Shown: one piece after another, positions 22,240-34,615 of the stretch | Numbering within the stretch: position 1 is the first letter of the stretch | How the letters are laid out: each line of letters begins with the position of its first letter | Assembly (NCBI GenBank): GCA_006176705.1 | Contig: QRFJ01000023.1 | Span: 456,501-520,500, forward strand | From: Cocos nucifera | Lineage: Eukaryota; Streptophyta; Magnoliopsida; Arecales; Arecaceae | DNA: 64,000 nt | Direction: 5' to 3' | Made by a program: the position numbers and the translations under genes | Notes under the pieces: generated by a model | Database searches by the model: none | Seen by the model: the letters and a program-made list of their open reading frames with translations, nothing else | Told to the model about the DNA's origin: nothing

Positions 22240-22640
22240 AAATAAATATAGATATGAATAAGCTGATGTCTGATCCATATCCAATCCAATCTCAGCCTTA
22301 GAGATCTCGATGCATTTTGATGTATTGATCACTGGTGTCACTAAAGTGTCTTCCATTTTTTTCTCTTGAAATTACACATAAAATGATAAATAAGTCCATT
22401 CTTTTTTTTGGATCATTATCAATAAAATTAATTATATCATTTAAAGCATCCCAGATTAGGGATGCAAATGAGTCAAGCCGCTCACAAGATACTCAAGCTC
22501 GACTCATCTAATATTGAGCTCAAGTAGCTCGATTAATTTTTCGAGTCGAGCTCGAGTAGCAAAATACTCGAGCTCGAAGACTCACAAGCCTATTCAAATA
22601 TTTATTATATTAATTTAATATTTTAAATTATAATATATAT
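22240..22640. repeat. Direct repeat copy B
   Basis: Second copy of 21430-21835. Its final ~180 bp form the left end of the hAT-like element at 22457-24575. Confidence 0.85.
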
Positions 22641-24575
22641 ATAATTATATATATTATTTTAAATTTTAAAAATTAAATGGCTAAGCCTATTAGCCTAAGA
22701 CTAACCCATCCCGTTCCTAATCGGCTAAGTCCGAGTGATCAGAGTGATCACCTCCCCGGTGCCCCTCGACTCAAAAAGATCGTGAGTGTCGGTCACCGTC
22801 CCTCCATTCCCAAATCATTTCCTAGGGTTCTTCTTGAATCTCGCCGCCCCAGCCCGTGACCTTGCCGCCACCAGCTAGCAACCTCACAGCCGCCTGCATC
22901 CTCACCGATCGTCGCCTCATTATGCGCCTATGCCCATCAACCACACCAGTCGCAGCCTCGTCGTGCTCGTCAACCACGCCGGTCGCCGCCTCGCCGTGCC
23001 GCCATTCTACCACTCAATGTCGTCGACATCCACTCCTCTTTTTGAGGTTGCCGGCCTGCCGCTCACGACTGTTCGGTCCCATCCTTGAGGTTGCTGGCCT
23101 GCCGCTCACGGCCGTCGCTAACCCCTCCTCTTCCGGCGTCGAAAGCCCCTGCCCCTCCCCTCCCCCATAGATCGAGTAGCACGATCTGCATTTTGTTCCG
23201 ATAAACATGCTTGCATTATGGTTTTGATCTGCATAATGGGAAAACTTTTAACCAGGTTGAAATCAAGGTGAGGTTCTTATTTAAATTTAATGTGTCAAGA
23301 GGGATGATATGTTTTGGTATTCCATTGAGAGACAATGCAGAATTACAGACTGGTTGATCTGTTTACATGTGGTTGAGATTTAGCAGCTTCTTCTTGACGG
23401 TGGTTTTCATCAATTCATTTATTTAATCTTCTTATTTTTATTTTGCAGTCACCTCATTCTTTTCTTTGTGTAATCCTTCAGAATCATTTCGTCATCCACC
23501 CACTCCTCCCGTTTCATTCCTCTCAAGTGAAAGCCAAATGTCAGGAAAAGGGATGGGGGACCAAAGACACTGCTTCTGTTTGTTATTGAATTTTTCTTGC
23601 TCTGGCCGATTCAAGCTTTAGCTTCCAGTGCAGCATTTCTAAGGAATATATTCTATCTTTTGCTCGTTGTTTCATGACTTGCCAACTTGAATTTATTTTG
23701 AGTCCTTAATTTGGTGTTGTTCCGTAATTATTTTGCGAGCTCTGATTGTAGCATCTCTAGATGTGTAGGCAGATATTTTGGCACATGTTCTACAAATTTG
23801 AGTTTGATAGGAAGCACTGCCTTGTTTCTTCTCATGTCTTATAAATGTAAGTTTGCGGCAGCTGATTTGAGTGTATTTTTCAAGTCAGTTGCTACGTGGC
23901 TGAGTGAAAATCTTGTCTGAAAATTGTGCAACATGGATCCTCGTATTCCAAATTTTGACCAGCATTGATGTTCTCTGCTTGCACCTATATATCTTCTTAT
24001 TAAGCGTTACAAAAATAATTTCTCTGATGTTATTTTAACTCAATAAACTAAAGCCTTGCATTCCCAGCTCCGATGAAATGACCTAATAAGCTAAAGCCTC
24101 GAGTTCTCTGCCAGAATGGAGATGTATGGAGGGAAAGATGAGGAAAAGGAGTGTGTTTGGTGGTGGTCAATGTCGTATTTCATAGTCTTATGAATGTAGA
24201 AACAAGCTCTTTTATTATTTAAATTATTTATATATCATGAATGATAGCCAAGTTATCCTTCATTTCGTATGAAAATTAAATTATTTTATCTTAGAAGTAG
24301 AAGTTAGAACACCATGTCTTATTTTTATCATATTTTTAAGTAAAATAAGAGTAGACCAAGGCTCGAATTCGAGCTCGAGTATTCTCCGTCGACATTCGAG
24401 CCGAGCCGAGTCAAGCTTGAGTACTTTCTTTTTCTTGTCGAGTTGAGTTTGAGCTTGTAATATTAAGGCTCGATCGATCTCGAGCCGAGTTTCGAATATG
24501 AGTATTTTAAGTCGAGTTGAGCTCGAGCCTCTAAATACTCGACTCAGCTTGACTCGTTCTGGATATTGCCATTCT
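22457..24575 (+). mobile_element. Non-autonomous hAT-like element with gene-like cargo
   Basis: The left end starts TAGGGATGCAAATGAGTCAAG and is rich in CTCGAGCTCGA motifs. The right end (24360-24575) is rich in the same motifs and, reverse-complemented, reads AACGAGTCAAGCTGAGTCGAG-like. Between them lie a GC-rich leader (22690-23170, with short frames but no known domain) and intron-like T-rich DNA (23200-24340). No transposase was seen. The inside looks like captured or host-derived gene 5' sequence. Confidence 0.5.
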
Positions 24576-25039
24576 CAAAGAGAAGGAACCTCGAAGCAGA
24601 TTTATGCCCAGGAGGCTCATGTACAAATCAAAACTGAAGGCCCATGTGGTATATACGAAGAAACAAGGAAATTCACTTAGAGCACTAAGGTGGATGACTG
24701 GATGATTGCTTGGGTATGTTCCTCATTTGTTGCAAAAGAACAGAAGCAGTTGGTGTTAATTGTAAATAAAAGTTCTTTTAGAAGTTTGTCATTCCTTCTT
24801 CTTGAGGTTGCGGCATATTTTTCCTTGTCTTTATGCAAAGATCTTTTATTTATACTTTCTTCCTTATCTTTGTTTTTAATAAAATGGAGGACCCATGTAT
24901 GAAATGAGTCGGGAAGAAGAGAAGGCAAGTTGCAACAGGGCAACAAGTACTACAGCTATGCAAATATTTATCTTTTTTTATAAAAAATAGATTAAAAAAA
25001 TGATGGATGAAAGAGAAAAGATGAATAAGGAAGAAGATG
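24576..25039. other. Spacer, nothing recognised
   Basis: Short opposing frames (24677-24946, 24690-24902) lack domains. Confidence 0.4.
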
Positions 25040-26060
25040 GATGGAAGATCCATCTATTCTCTTATATATTTGGTGAGATGTGGAAGAATGATCGAAAATG
25101 ATTCTCTCCTATGTTTGATATAGAAAGAATGAAAGAAAGGATTGATAATTTTATATATTATTTTTACTATACTATCTTTCAAAAAAAATATTACTATTAT
25201 CAATTTATAACACTATACTGAAGAACCAAATAATATATAAACTTATAATCATTATAATTTATAATTATATAAATATTTTAATTTAATTTAATTTAATAAA
25301 TAATTTTTATAATTGAATTATTAATAAATTAATTATTTAAAAAATTAGTTAATTTATAATTTAATTTAATTTATTTAATTAATATAAATAGTTGATTAAA
25401 AATATTAAATAAAAATAAAAAATTAAAGATAATTCTAATTTGAATTATAATTATTAAAATTATATACTAAAATTAAAATAATTAGTAATATAATTTAAGA
25501 CTATATGATTAATATTATGTATAAAAATATATATAAATAATATAAATGAAAAAGTGAAGAAATATTATAGTTTTGTCAAAAAATTAATGAGGAATAATTT
25601 TGTCAATACAGAAATTCATTCATCAATGCTTTATCCATTTTTCTTCGCATCCTTTTAATTTAGAAGGATACAAATTAGTGGGTTAGGATGGATGAATAAT
25701 TCCTCTTTTTTCATTCATTCTCTTTATAACTTTTTGAATCAAACGATAGATGAAGGCCATCCATTCTTCCAACCTCATCCATCCTCCCTCTCATGACTCC
25801 AACTAAATAGAGGGTCAAAGTATGTTTAGTTAGAAGAGTTGGACATTAGAATGAGAATTGGAATAAGTGAATCTCATTCTCGTAGCTCTATTCCTATTTC
25901 AATTATATAGAAAATGAAAATGCTTTAATTTTCTAAAATCTAATACTTGTTATCTCCTACTATTCAAATTCTATTTAGACTCCGATCACAAATCAAACAT
26001 ATGGAAGGATATGGTTATTTTGATTCTCATTCTAATTCATTCTGATATCGATTTTATATA
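25040..26060. mobile_element. Two adjacent MITE-like blocks
   Basis: 25100-25790 has GATATAGAAAGAATGAAAG on the left and CTTTTTGAATCAAACGATAG on the right around an AT-only core. 25820-26050 has a GTATGTTTAGTTAG start and GAATGAGAATTGG / GATTCTCATTCTAATTC inverted motifs. Both lack coding sequence. Termini are approximate. Confidence 0.4.
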
Positions 26061-26339
26061 TTTCACTGCATAATTGGTTTATCATTAATGGAAAAGTTAT
26101 AGCTTTGATGGTGACAAATTTTTAAATTCCATCGATCATGCTTAACAGGCTGAAGTAAATTAGAAAAGAAAATGATAGTGTCTAGAAATTAACTTAGTAG
26201 TTAATATAATATAAGATTGTATGAGTAGGATACTTGGAAACAGAAATGTTTCAAACAGGCTAGGAGAAGGAAATTTTAAGAAAAAAAATCCATTGTAAAA
26301 GAAACCGCCTTTTTTTTTTAAAATACCTTTATGGTATTA

Positions 26340-27690
26340 TTTTTAACACTTCTAGCAAGGAGATTTGTCGCATACTGTATGCTGATGAGGTCTTGGATTT
26401 TACTTTGTTGATGACCGCAATGCTATCTCTGTTGTTTTGGGTGCTCTATCACTATTCAGAGAGTTAATAAAGATAAGTGTTTTGTTTACCTGCCAAATTG
26501 AATGCATCCTAGATAAAAAAAAGGTTTGTTGATCGGGGTCTTGAACTTGGTAATTATCCTTTAATTTATTTGGTATAGGGGTGAAACCAAATCGAATATA
26601 AATCGGATGCTAGAATATTTATATCCATATTTGTTTGGTTAAATGAATACATATATGGTTAGTTAGATTTAAAAATTTATATTCATATTTATTTTAAATA
26701 AATATAAATATAAATCAAATATCAAAAGTATGGATATAATATAGATATAAGTAGCATACTTAAAATTTATAACTATAGAATTAAAGATATTAACAAACAG
26801 ACCATCAATCAAGATAATAGCATGCTAATGTGATCATTTATTTTTCTTAAAATTTTATGAGTGTTATATTAAATTAAATAAGATGATAAATAGAATCAAA
26901 TATTTGAATATCGATTAGATAGTTGTCTATTTTTTTCATATATATATATTTTTTGATGGATATAAATACATACATGGATATTAATTGGATGCTTAAATTT
27001 CTATCCATATTCGAATAGTTTCGGATACAAAATCAAATTCTGATTGATATTATCTTATCTATTTTTACCCCTAATTTAAGTTAATATTTTGGGCAAGTGT
27101 ATTGGTAACATGAATCATTATTTTTTTTTTAAATGGAAAGGTTAAAGATAAGCTTGCTGCTTGGAAGAGAGATCACCTTCATTTGTAGACCATGGGACCT
27201 ATTGGCTGTCTTGTACTTGGGTCCCTGGTATCATCGTGCATGTTGCTAGGTCTTTGAGTAAATATTTGTGGGAGAAATCTAAGAATCTTCAAGGTAGCCA
27301 TTATATTAAGCGGGACATTCTTAGGTTACCTAAGGACCACGGAGGGCTTGCCATAAGGGATCCTATCATGGCTGTCTGCCATGGTCTTCAAGCAAAGTAT
27401 GAGGGTCCTACGGCATGATGTTGTACATTGGCTTCCTTTCACTTGGATTTGTTTCATTAGGTTTAAGTATGGAGACGTAGATCCTTCGGACTAGAGAGCC
27501 TTCCGGGATGTTGCTAGGGGGTGGAGACATCTCTGAAACAAACATGCCTTCCTTTGTCAATACCAATATTTTCCATAGTAATATGAGGGTCTCTGAGTTT
27601 GTGACGAGTGGGACTGGAATTATGAGGAGTTGGTTTAGTATTTTGGTATTCATATAGCTGATAATGTCAATAATTTTCTTGCTAGAGGAT
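26340..27690 (+). pseudogene. L1-type LINE reverse transcriptase fragment, interrupted by a MITE
   Basis: Before the MITE the frame reads CRILYADE (26371-26389), where the catalytic LYADD has lost its second aspartate. It continues through VLGALSLF-like and INKDKCFVYLPAKLNAS, the stretch that follows RT motif C in plant LINEs. After the MITE the reading resumes with KLAAWKRDHL and LSCTWVPGIIVHVARSLSKYL. It then gives KRDILRLPKDHGGLAIRDP and ALQAKY-like residues, the end of RT before the zf-RVT domain. Stops and frameshifts are frequent. Endonuclease and 5' parts are absent. Confidence 0.78.
26576..27073. mobile_element. MITE (hAT-like, copy 3) inside the LINE
   Basis: Starts TAGGGGTGAAACC and ends TTTTTACCCCTA, so the outer 7-8 bases form a good inverted repeat. 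The inside is rich in TATCCATATT / ATATGGATAT. It splits the LINE reading at 26575/27074. An exact target duplication was not seen. Confidence 0.7.
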
Positions 27691-28900
27691 CTAACATCCA
27701 TCGTTAAAGATGATATCTGTTGGAAAAATAATTCGATCAAAATCTCTAAAAATTAGTATCATTGTTTATATGATTGTAAGGTAGTATTATAAAGTATATA
27801 TATATATATATATATTGAAAGAAATAAAAGATTAAAAAAAATTATCTGAATCAAGATATATAAAATACTGCTCTAAGAACATGACTTGCCATTTATATAC
27901 AGATCTTCGACGATTTTGTCTCCAAGGTATAATGATTCAGTTGAGCCCAATCCTGCTCTAATGAGCATGTTCATTGGAGATGTTGACCCAAAAGATTTCA
28001 TTCAGATCCTAATTAAAAAAAAAAAAAAATTAATCTCCATCTCATAGGGAACGGCCTCAAATAGAACATAAAAGAGGAAAGAAAAAAAATTAATATTTTT
28101 ATTGATTTCAAAATAATTAATTTAAAATATATTTATAAATTCTATCAGGATTACAGAAGAGGCACCATAATTTCGAAGAGATACGATGTTTTAGAAATAT
28201 TATATTTCTTAAGAAATCAGCGTTCTATCTCATCCAAAGAATCGTATCTTTTCAAAAAAAATTATTAATTTAAAAAATAATAATAATAACTAAAATTTAA
28301 GAAATAAAAAAAAATATTTTTTTTTAAAAAATAAAACTCCATTAGCAATATATATCTCCGTAATACTGCAACATTTTGATGCCCAAGAGGTTTTATACAT
28401 AGGGTTCGGCTTGCATCTTTCGCATGAATGAGTATTGATTTTTTTTCACGACATCAACCGTAGGATCACATCTCATATAGTTCTCAAAACATTTTGAAAT
28501 TTCTCTTTCATTTGTCTGTATAGATCTCACAGCAGCTACCATACGATCATACGGTGAAAAAAAGTAAAAGATTCAACGCCTACATGGAGAAGGAATTATG
28601 CATGGCTGCAGGCAGGTTGGCCGATCATGGTGCGCACGTATCATGTAACCAGGGACTGGGGGGACGGGAGCAGCTGAATCTGATATATTTCACGTAAATA
28701 GTTTCTTGATAAAATTGATAGGGCCGGTACGATACAGATCAAGACATGCATGTCGTCCAAGCCTACCGTGCAGAGAAAATTTTTTTAAAGCTAAAATAAC
28801 CCACAAAACTCAGACAAAAAAAATAAAAATTAAAAAAAAAAATGTAACTGATGTGCCACTTCTCGTTGCCCCAGCATGCACGGATAGGTAACCTGTCTAT
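27691..28900. other. Intergenic, with a TA microsatellite
   Basis: (TA)n at 27796-27820, poly(A) runs near 28015-28029 and 28310-28330, and nothing else recognised. Confidence 0.45.
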
Positions 28901-29747
28901 TATCTAACATTTTTCTTGCGCTAAACTTGTGTTTGATGGTAACAGTAGTGGGTGGGCCATGGCCGGAAGGCAATGCTAAAAGAATGTACCGGAAAAGCGA
29001 CAAAAGAACGTCCTGTAGATGGGGTCCACCTCAAGGCCAAGGCCATGGCCATGGCCGTGTCCATTCCTCCACTTTGAACCACCAAAAGCTCCGATTGCCA
29101 CAGACTTGCACAGCGACAAAATGAAACCGTGCTGGGCTGTTAGGGTTAGAGCGGGTGGCTGGAAGCCGCAGGACGTGGGCGTTTCCACGGTACCCAATTC
29201 TGTACAATATTATTTTATAATTCTTAGACCCACGCGGATGAGAGAGATCGTTCGTCTTTTCTATTCACACGAACCACCACCACTTTTCGGTTGGTGGGCT
29301 CCTGCGTACCTTGCCGCCGTGATTGCTGATCGCTCTCGTCGTGTGATTTACAGGTTTAGCTGTTGCTCCTCTTTATTGCTTTTCGCTTTGAATCATGTTT
29401 CCCAAGGGAACTCGGCTCCCCTGCGGCGCACGATGCACCGCAGCGTTGCTGGCCGTCCATCGCCTCAATGGATAGCCAGCAAACGATGCGCACCTCATGC
29501 ATGCAAATTTGAAATGATTTGTATGGTGCATCGCAAAGGATGGATGCTCTCTTCTTAAGAGCGCCCATTTGATTTAAGCTTACGATGGCCTGGACCACGT
29601 AGTTCCGTAACATCAATCGAATTGATGCAAATTTGAAATGATTTGTTTTTGCTAATAATGTTCAGGCTTGGACCTTCATTAGAATTTTTATCTTATCTTT
29701 TCCATTTCAAGAATTTAGCACGAGAGAGGATCAGAATAGGACAATGG
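28901..29747. other. GC-richer segment with a long unexplained frame
   Basis: A 179-codon frame at 29019-29558 and several overlapping opposite frames exist, but the translation has no domain, odd composition and no splice support. A 22-base direct repeat (ATGCAAATTTGAAATGATTTG core) occurs at 29501-29522 and 29625-29646, flanking about 100 bp. It may be a promoter, transposon-carried sequence or a relic. Confidence 0.3.
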
Positions 29748-30375
29748 TAGGAGTGCAAATAGATTGAATTGATTCATGATCCAGTCCGATCCAATCTATT
29801 TAGATCTGAAAATGACCCATCGAGCCGGATGGAGTTCTAAAATTAGATTCATTTAATTTTTGAAATTAGATTTAAATTTTTTAAATTATAATTCAATTTA
29901 ATCCAAACTTAATAATGAATCCAAACGACTGAATCCATATCCTAGGTATTTTTTTTAGAAGATACCGTGTTGATTTCTTTATTAAAAAAAATTTAAAAAA
30001 ATCTAGACATAATTCAGATGAATTACAAGTTTTTATATAATTTATTTTAAAAATTATGAAACTAAAAATACTGCATCGAAGAAACGAAACTAGAACCCTC
30101 TTCTATCTTTTACTTCTTCTCACTAGAATTTATTAAAGCAAGTGCTAGGACCCGATTTGGATCTGAGTTATTTGGGTTGGAGCTGAATAATATATTGACT
30201 TGATCCAACCTAAATGATTCATTGAGTCAAAAATTTTGATCTTGGATTCAACTTGAGTCGATGTGATTTTCTATTAGATTAGATGTAGATCTAATAATAA
30301 AATTCAATTAAAAAATTAAGTTGGATCGTGGTCACTCATGATCTAATCCAATTCGACTCCTCTATACTCCATTGC
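29748..30375. mobile_element. MITE-like element with GATCC/GGATC-rich body
   Basis: The left end is TAGGAGTGCAAATAGATTG. The right end reverse-complements to TAGAGGAGTCGAATTGGATT. The body is rich in GATCCAATC / GATTGGATC motifs, as in hAT-like MITEs. It has no coding. Confidence 0.5.
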
Positions 30376-31230
30376 GGCATCCGATCTGGTGGTGCTGTCA
30401 ATGAAAGTCGATGAGATGGATGAACCACCTATGGTAGGAGGCCAAGCAAAAGAGTTTTCTTATTTCATGCACCAAGCTAAAGATCAACTCCTCCTCGCTC
30501 CTCATCTACAACCAAAAGGGCATCTTGGCAGCTGTACAAGCCTCTCCCTCCCTTTGTCTGCCTCTCTCTTTCTCAGCCAATCTTTTGCTCCCTATAATTT
30601 GGTACGTTCCAGAATGATGCCATAGGATCCATAGATACACCAAATTGGTGGCCAGTCCATACAACCTCCAATACCGCCAAACTTAGATCTGATGGTCCGA
30701 ATCTCACTTGGTGACGAGATTTTGGCACGTGATTTGATTTGTATTTACTTTTAGAAAGATATTTCTTTTTGCTGAAGATATTAATGGACAACCAAGAAAA
30801 AGTCTCTCTTTACAGAGAAAATAATGCCTAAAGCGCACATGAAAAGTTTCTGCAGTCTCCCAGCGAGGAAAAAAAAAAAAATTGTATAAAAAAACTCCAC
30901 CTAATATTAGCTTGGGAATTTAGTATCTAATTGTACATATACATTAACATAAATATTTATAAGCTATACATCAATTTTGGATCATCCATGTTACCATCTA
31001 TTGTAGACCATGTAAAAGGGGTCCAAGGTCCAAACGGAAAATTATACCACCGCGCGCTGCCCATCGCCCGCAAGCTTTTGCCAGCAAAATAATAAGCCAA
31101 CACATTTCCGGGACCACATGAGAAGATGCGTTCAAAATCAACCGACAGACCCCACGCCCGGCCTTTGGGCTTTTCTATTAAAAAAGCTTAAAAATCATGC
31201 GCTCCCCCATGTGCCTCTGCTGGCTTCTCC
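30376..31230. other. Upstream region of the phytocyanin gene
   Basis: Short frames at 30389-30625 and 30573-30791 show no domain. The 31010-31230 part is single-copy-looking and probably holds the promoter. A possible TATA-like TATTAAAAAAG lies near 31177. Confidence 0.35.
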
Positions 31231-31231
31231 C

Positions 31232-31251
31232 AGAGAGAGAGAGAGAGAGAC
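31232..31251. repeat. GA microsatellite in the leader of the phytocyanin gene
   Basis: Ten AG units about 125 bp upstream of the start codon. GA repeats are common in plant core promoters and 5' leaders. Confidence 0.75.
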
Positions 31252-31374
31252 TGGGAAAGTGAACAAAACTGAAAGAGAGAGAAGGAGGCAGAAACCGCTT
31301 CTATTCTTACTCGATCGCCCAGGTAATTATCCCAGCGCTCATCTTAGAGAATATTGGAAATATCGCTGGCGGCG

Positions 31375-31981
31375 AATGGCGACGGCGACGGCCCTCCTCC
31401 CTCTCCTCCTGATTGTTCCTCACCTTAGCCACCGTCTCCGCCGACAAATTCACCGTCGGCGACTCCAAGGGCTGGAACCCCGGCGTCAACTACACCGAGT
31501 GGGAGAAGAAGCACCGCCCCTTTCCACGTCGGCGACTGGCTCGGTATAATATCCCCTCTATCATCACTTTCCTTTCCAACCAGATCTGAAACGATATATC
31601 TCGTCTTTGTGATCTTGTTTGTTTGTTTTTTTTCTTGACTGTTTTTGATTGCAGTGTTTTACTACCAATCGGGGATGGCGGACGTGGTGCAGGTGGACGA
31701 GGCGGCGTATAACAAGTGCGACGCATCCAACCCCATTTCCAACTACAGCAAGGGAAGGAGCTACGCCTTCGAGCTTAACCACACCAAGCGCTATTACTTC
31801 ATCTGTAGTTTTGGCTACTGCTATCCAGGGGATGAAGCTCTCCATCAAGGCCGAGCCCCTCCCCCCGCCTTCCCCTCCCCCGTCCCACAAGCCCTCCGCC
31901 GCCCCCTCTCTTGTCCCCAGATCCGCCGCCGCCGCCGCCGTGACTCTCGCCGTCTCCGCCGCTCTACTTCAATTACTGTGA
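31375..31981 (+). CDS. Phytocyanin / early-nodulin-like protein, two exons, three frame breaks
   Basis: Plants use phytocyanins as secreted, often GPI-anchored cell-surface proteins. Exon 1 is 31375-31543, a GT-AG intron is 31544-31654 and exon 2 is 31655-31981. The intron sits after VGDWL, the usual place in this family. Across frames one reads a signal peptide (MATATALLPLLL to ATVSA), then FTVGDSKGWNPGVNYTEW, HVGDWLVFYYQSGMADVVQV and YNKCDASNPISNYSKG. It ends with RYYFICSFGYCYPG, MKLSIKAEPLPPP, a proline/serine linker and a hydrophobic tail (AAAVTLAVSAALLQLL) suiting a GPI signal. The three conserved cysteines are present, but the histidine that normally precedes the last one is tyrosine (GYC) and no other copper histidines show, so it should not bind type-1 copper. 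Single extra bases near 31415, 31517-31520 and 31828-31831 break the frame. It is either a pseudogene or a base-calling problem. Confidence 0.85.
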
Positions 31982-32500
31982 AGGGGAAAAAAGACGTTTC
32001 CCATTTCCCCCCATTTCCCTCTTTTCTTTTCTTTTTTTTCTTTTTCTCTTTCTTTATAATCTTTCGTTTCTTTTTTTTTTTGTCTCCATTTGATGAATGT
32101 TGTTGCTTGAGAGAGGCCGAGAGAGGGAGTGAGCGCGTTAGTTGCTGTCGGTTTGTGATCTGAAATTTGAATAGATTTTTTTTTTTTTTTTTTTGGTAAT
32201 GCGAAGTTTAACTTGGGTTTCTTTTTGCTAATATGGGAATTTGGAGGTCTCTTCCATTTTTTATTTTTATTTTTTTTTGTTTTTTTATTTTTGCACATAT
32301 TTCGTTTTTTCTTTTGTGGGGCTTTGTGCGCAATTTCGAGAACGTGGGATGAGAGTATGGGATTGAGGGCTCAGAGCGCGGTCAGCGTGCCGTTGGAGGA
32401 GGTTGGGGTAATAATAACTCCTTGCATTGGGGCGAGTGGGCGGCCTCCGCAAGTGTGCAGATCGGTGGATAAGCCCAGCCCACTTTTATGATTAGTTGTT
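31982..32500 (+). other. Probable 3' UTR and downstream region of the phytocyanin gene
   Basis: T- and CT-rich sequence typical of plant 3' UTRs, with poly(T) at 32177-32194. The frames here (31969-32298 minus, 32213-32491 plus) are low-complexity and spurious. The polyadenylation site was not determined. Confidence 0.4.
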
Positions 32501-32822
32501 AATTATCGTCATATTACCGTTGGATGCGGGAAACGAGTTCTTCATTACCATCGGGATTTGGGATTAGTCATAAGGGTTAAGGAATGTGGGGATTTTATCA
32601 TTTGATAATGGCTGCTAATAACGCTTGATAAAGGGCCACTAAGGAAGCAGTTCTCCATTATTAATTACAACTGTTCTTTACGAGAAACTCTTGTATGGAC
32701 CGGACCAGATCCGAGTAGGCCACGGCAATTGTCGGAGCATTTGCGATAACTATAAATTCATGAAATATAAGGGGTAGAAAAATATTTTATACACATCTGC
32801 GGTAATTAACTCATCAGATGAT

Positions 32823-32830
32823 GAAAAAAA

Positions 32831-32912
<82 letters not shown>
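32823..32912. repeat. Compound poly(A)-(TA)n microsatellite
   Basis: About 25 A residues followed by about 31 TA units, ending before TTTTGAATG. It is one of the longest simple repeats in the window. Confidence 0.93.
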
Positions 32913-32915
<3 letters not shown>

Positions 32916-32949
32916 AATGTCATGTTTTGATTTCGGTCAATCAATCATC

Positions 32950-34615
32950 AGTGCGGGGGTGCACCGTCCCCGGTGTACAAACAAAATTTCTCATAAGAGA
33001 TAACATGGCACGTTATCCATCGTGAGATTTATCATGATCCATTAGATCTGTTCTAAATAATAATTGGACGTTCTTAATGGGGAGGCCTACTTTTACGGAA
33101 CCTGGACCGCTAACCAGGACCCACCAAGGTTGACTCGGAATTAAGTTGGCTTGTTGTTGGATTTTACTCTGATCATTTTGGAGGGTTAGAAATAAACCCT
33201 TCGGAAAAGATCTTGCAGACGGAGTAGAGGGCTGCTCAACGTAATTCATCAGATATTTTATTTTTTAATTTTTTTTAGATGTATTCATATAGGATGGATA
33301 TTTTTTTTTATTTTATCAAAAAAAATTTATAAAATAATTTATTTATATAATTTTTATATGAATATAGTTAAAAAATTAAAAAACAAAAAATCTTAAAGCT
33401 CTAGGAACAACCCCATCCTCAGTCCATAAAAAGAAGCCAGTGTGCTTGGTTACATAAACTGCTGCTCAGTCTATTATGGTATTCATCTTTTGAAAGATAT
33501 ATCTAATAATTAGATTAGTATATTCTATCAACAACATCGACACATCTTGTTAGAGGGACTCATGATGCTTTTTCTTTTATACCACAATAGATGTCAAGTT
33601 TGATTTATTCACTCCCAACAAGAAATGATTATGAGGCTTTTTGAGTTCCCTTTTTTTTTTTTTGATTCATTATTTGTGTAAAATTACTAATGTTAAGGTG
33701 AAACAAGGTTTGATGGTTCATGAGCTATAGTTATTGAAGGTTTTTGGAACCCATGGGTGTAAATATATTTGGAGTTTGTAAGATAATCATGGCAATTGAG
33801 TGAAGCTTTTACCGTGATTGAATTGGTTTGCACCATATGGATTTGATGGCCAAAGTAGAATGTCTTCTTGGTTTTAGGCTAAGATTGTCATTGGATTGTA
33901 TACATCACCTGCAGTGGACTTTGAGGGTTAATGTGGAAGCTCTGCTTGGATTTATGCTTTTCTGTGCAACGAAAAAAGATGCTTATTTTATACATGCTTG
34001 AATTCCGCTTTATTGCTCCTAAGTGGGTTGGCAGGAATGTCATACTATTTTTTCTTTTAATACATGGTAAGGATAAAAATAAAACCTAACATGAAAAAAT
34101 GTTGATCCAATAGAACCTAACATAGACCAACAAACCATACTGCCCAAAATCATCCAGCAGGCCGAGTAAATATAGTCCTAGGAATGTCACAATGCTTAGA
34201 TATCTTTTGGCTCAGTTTGGTTGGAATACGTCAAATTATGGGCCAATAATCTGATGATTCCTAAGAACTATTTATTTGAAAGAATGATTGTAAGAGAAAA
34301 TAATTTTTATTATATTTGATTGGTGGAATAATTGCTCTAGAAAGTGATAATAAAAAAAAATCAATATATTTGATTAGAGATAATTCTATATAAAAAATAG
34401 TTAAATTTATAAATATATTTATTAATATAAAATATTTTTTAATATCAAGATAGCATTATTATCTTCGATCAGTTTTTATATAACGACTATAATGATACAT
34501 ACGTTTGTATAATGTTATTTGCATCTTAATTTTTTTGTAAAAAATTTTTATTAAATAAATTTAGAAAGGTATCCAAAAGTTGTGGAGATAACCCATCCCA
34601 GCCATATTCCTTAAG
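32950..34615. other. Intergenic, nothing firmly recognised
   Basis: AT-rich DNA with decayed repeats. 34250-34560 has MITE-like AATAATTTTTATTATATTTGA wording. No frame carries a domain. Confidence 0.4.

Noticed and set aside
22677..23208. Frames rich in Ser, Pro, Arg and Ala on both strands
   Set aside because: GC-rich leader of a transposon-like element; no domain in any frame.
29019..29558. 179-codon open frame
   Set aside because: No domain, no codon or splice support, and equally long frames run on the other strand; it lies in GC-richer DNA where long chance frames are common.
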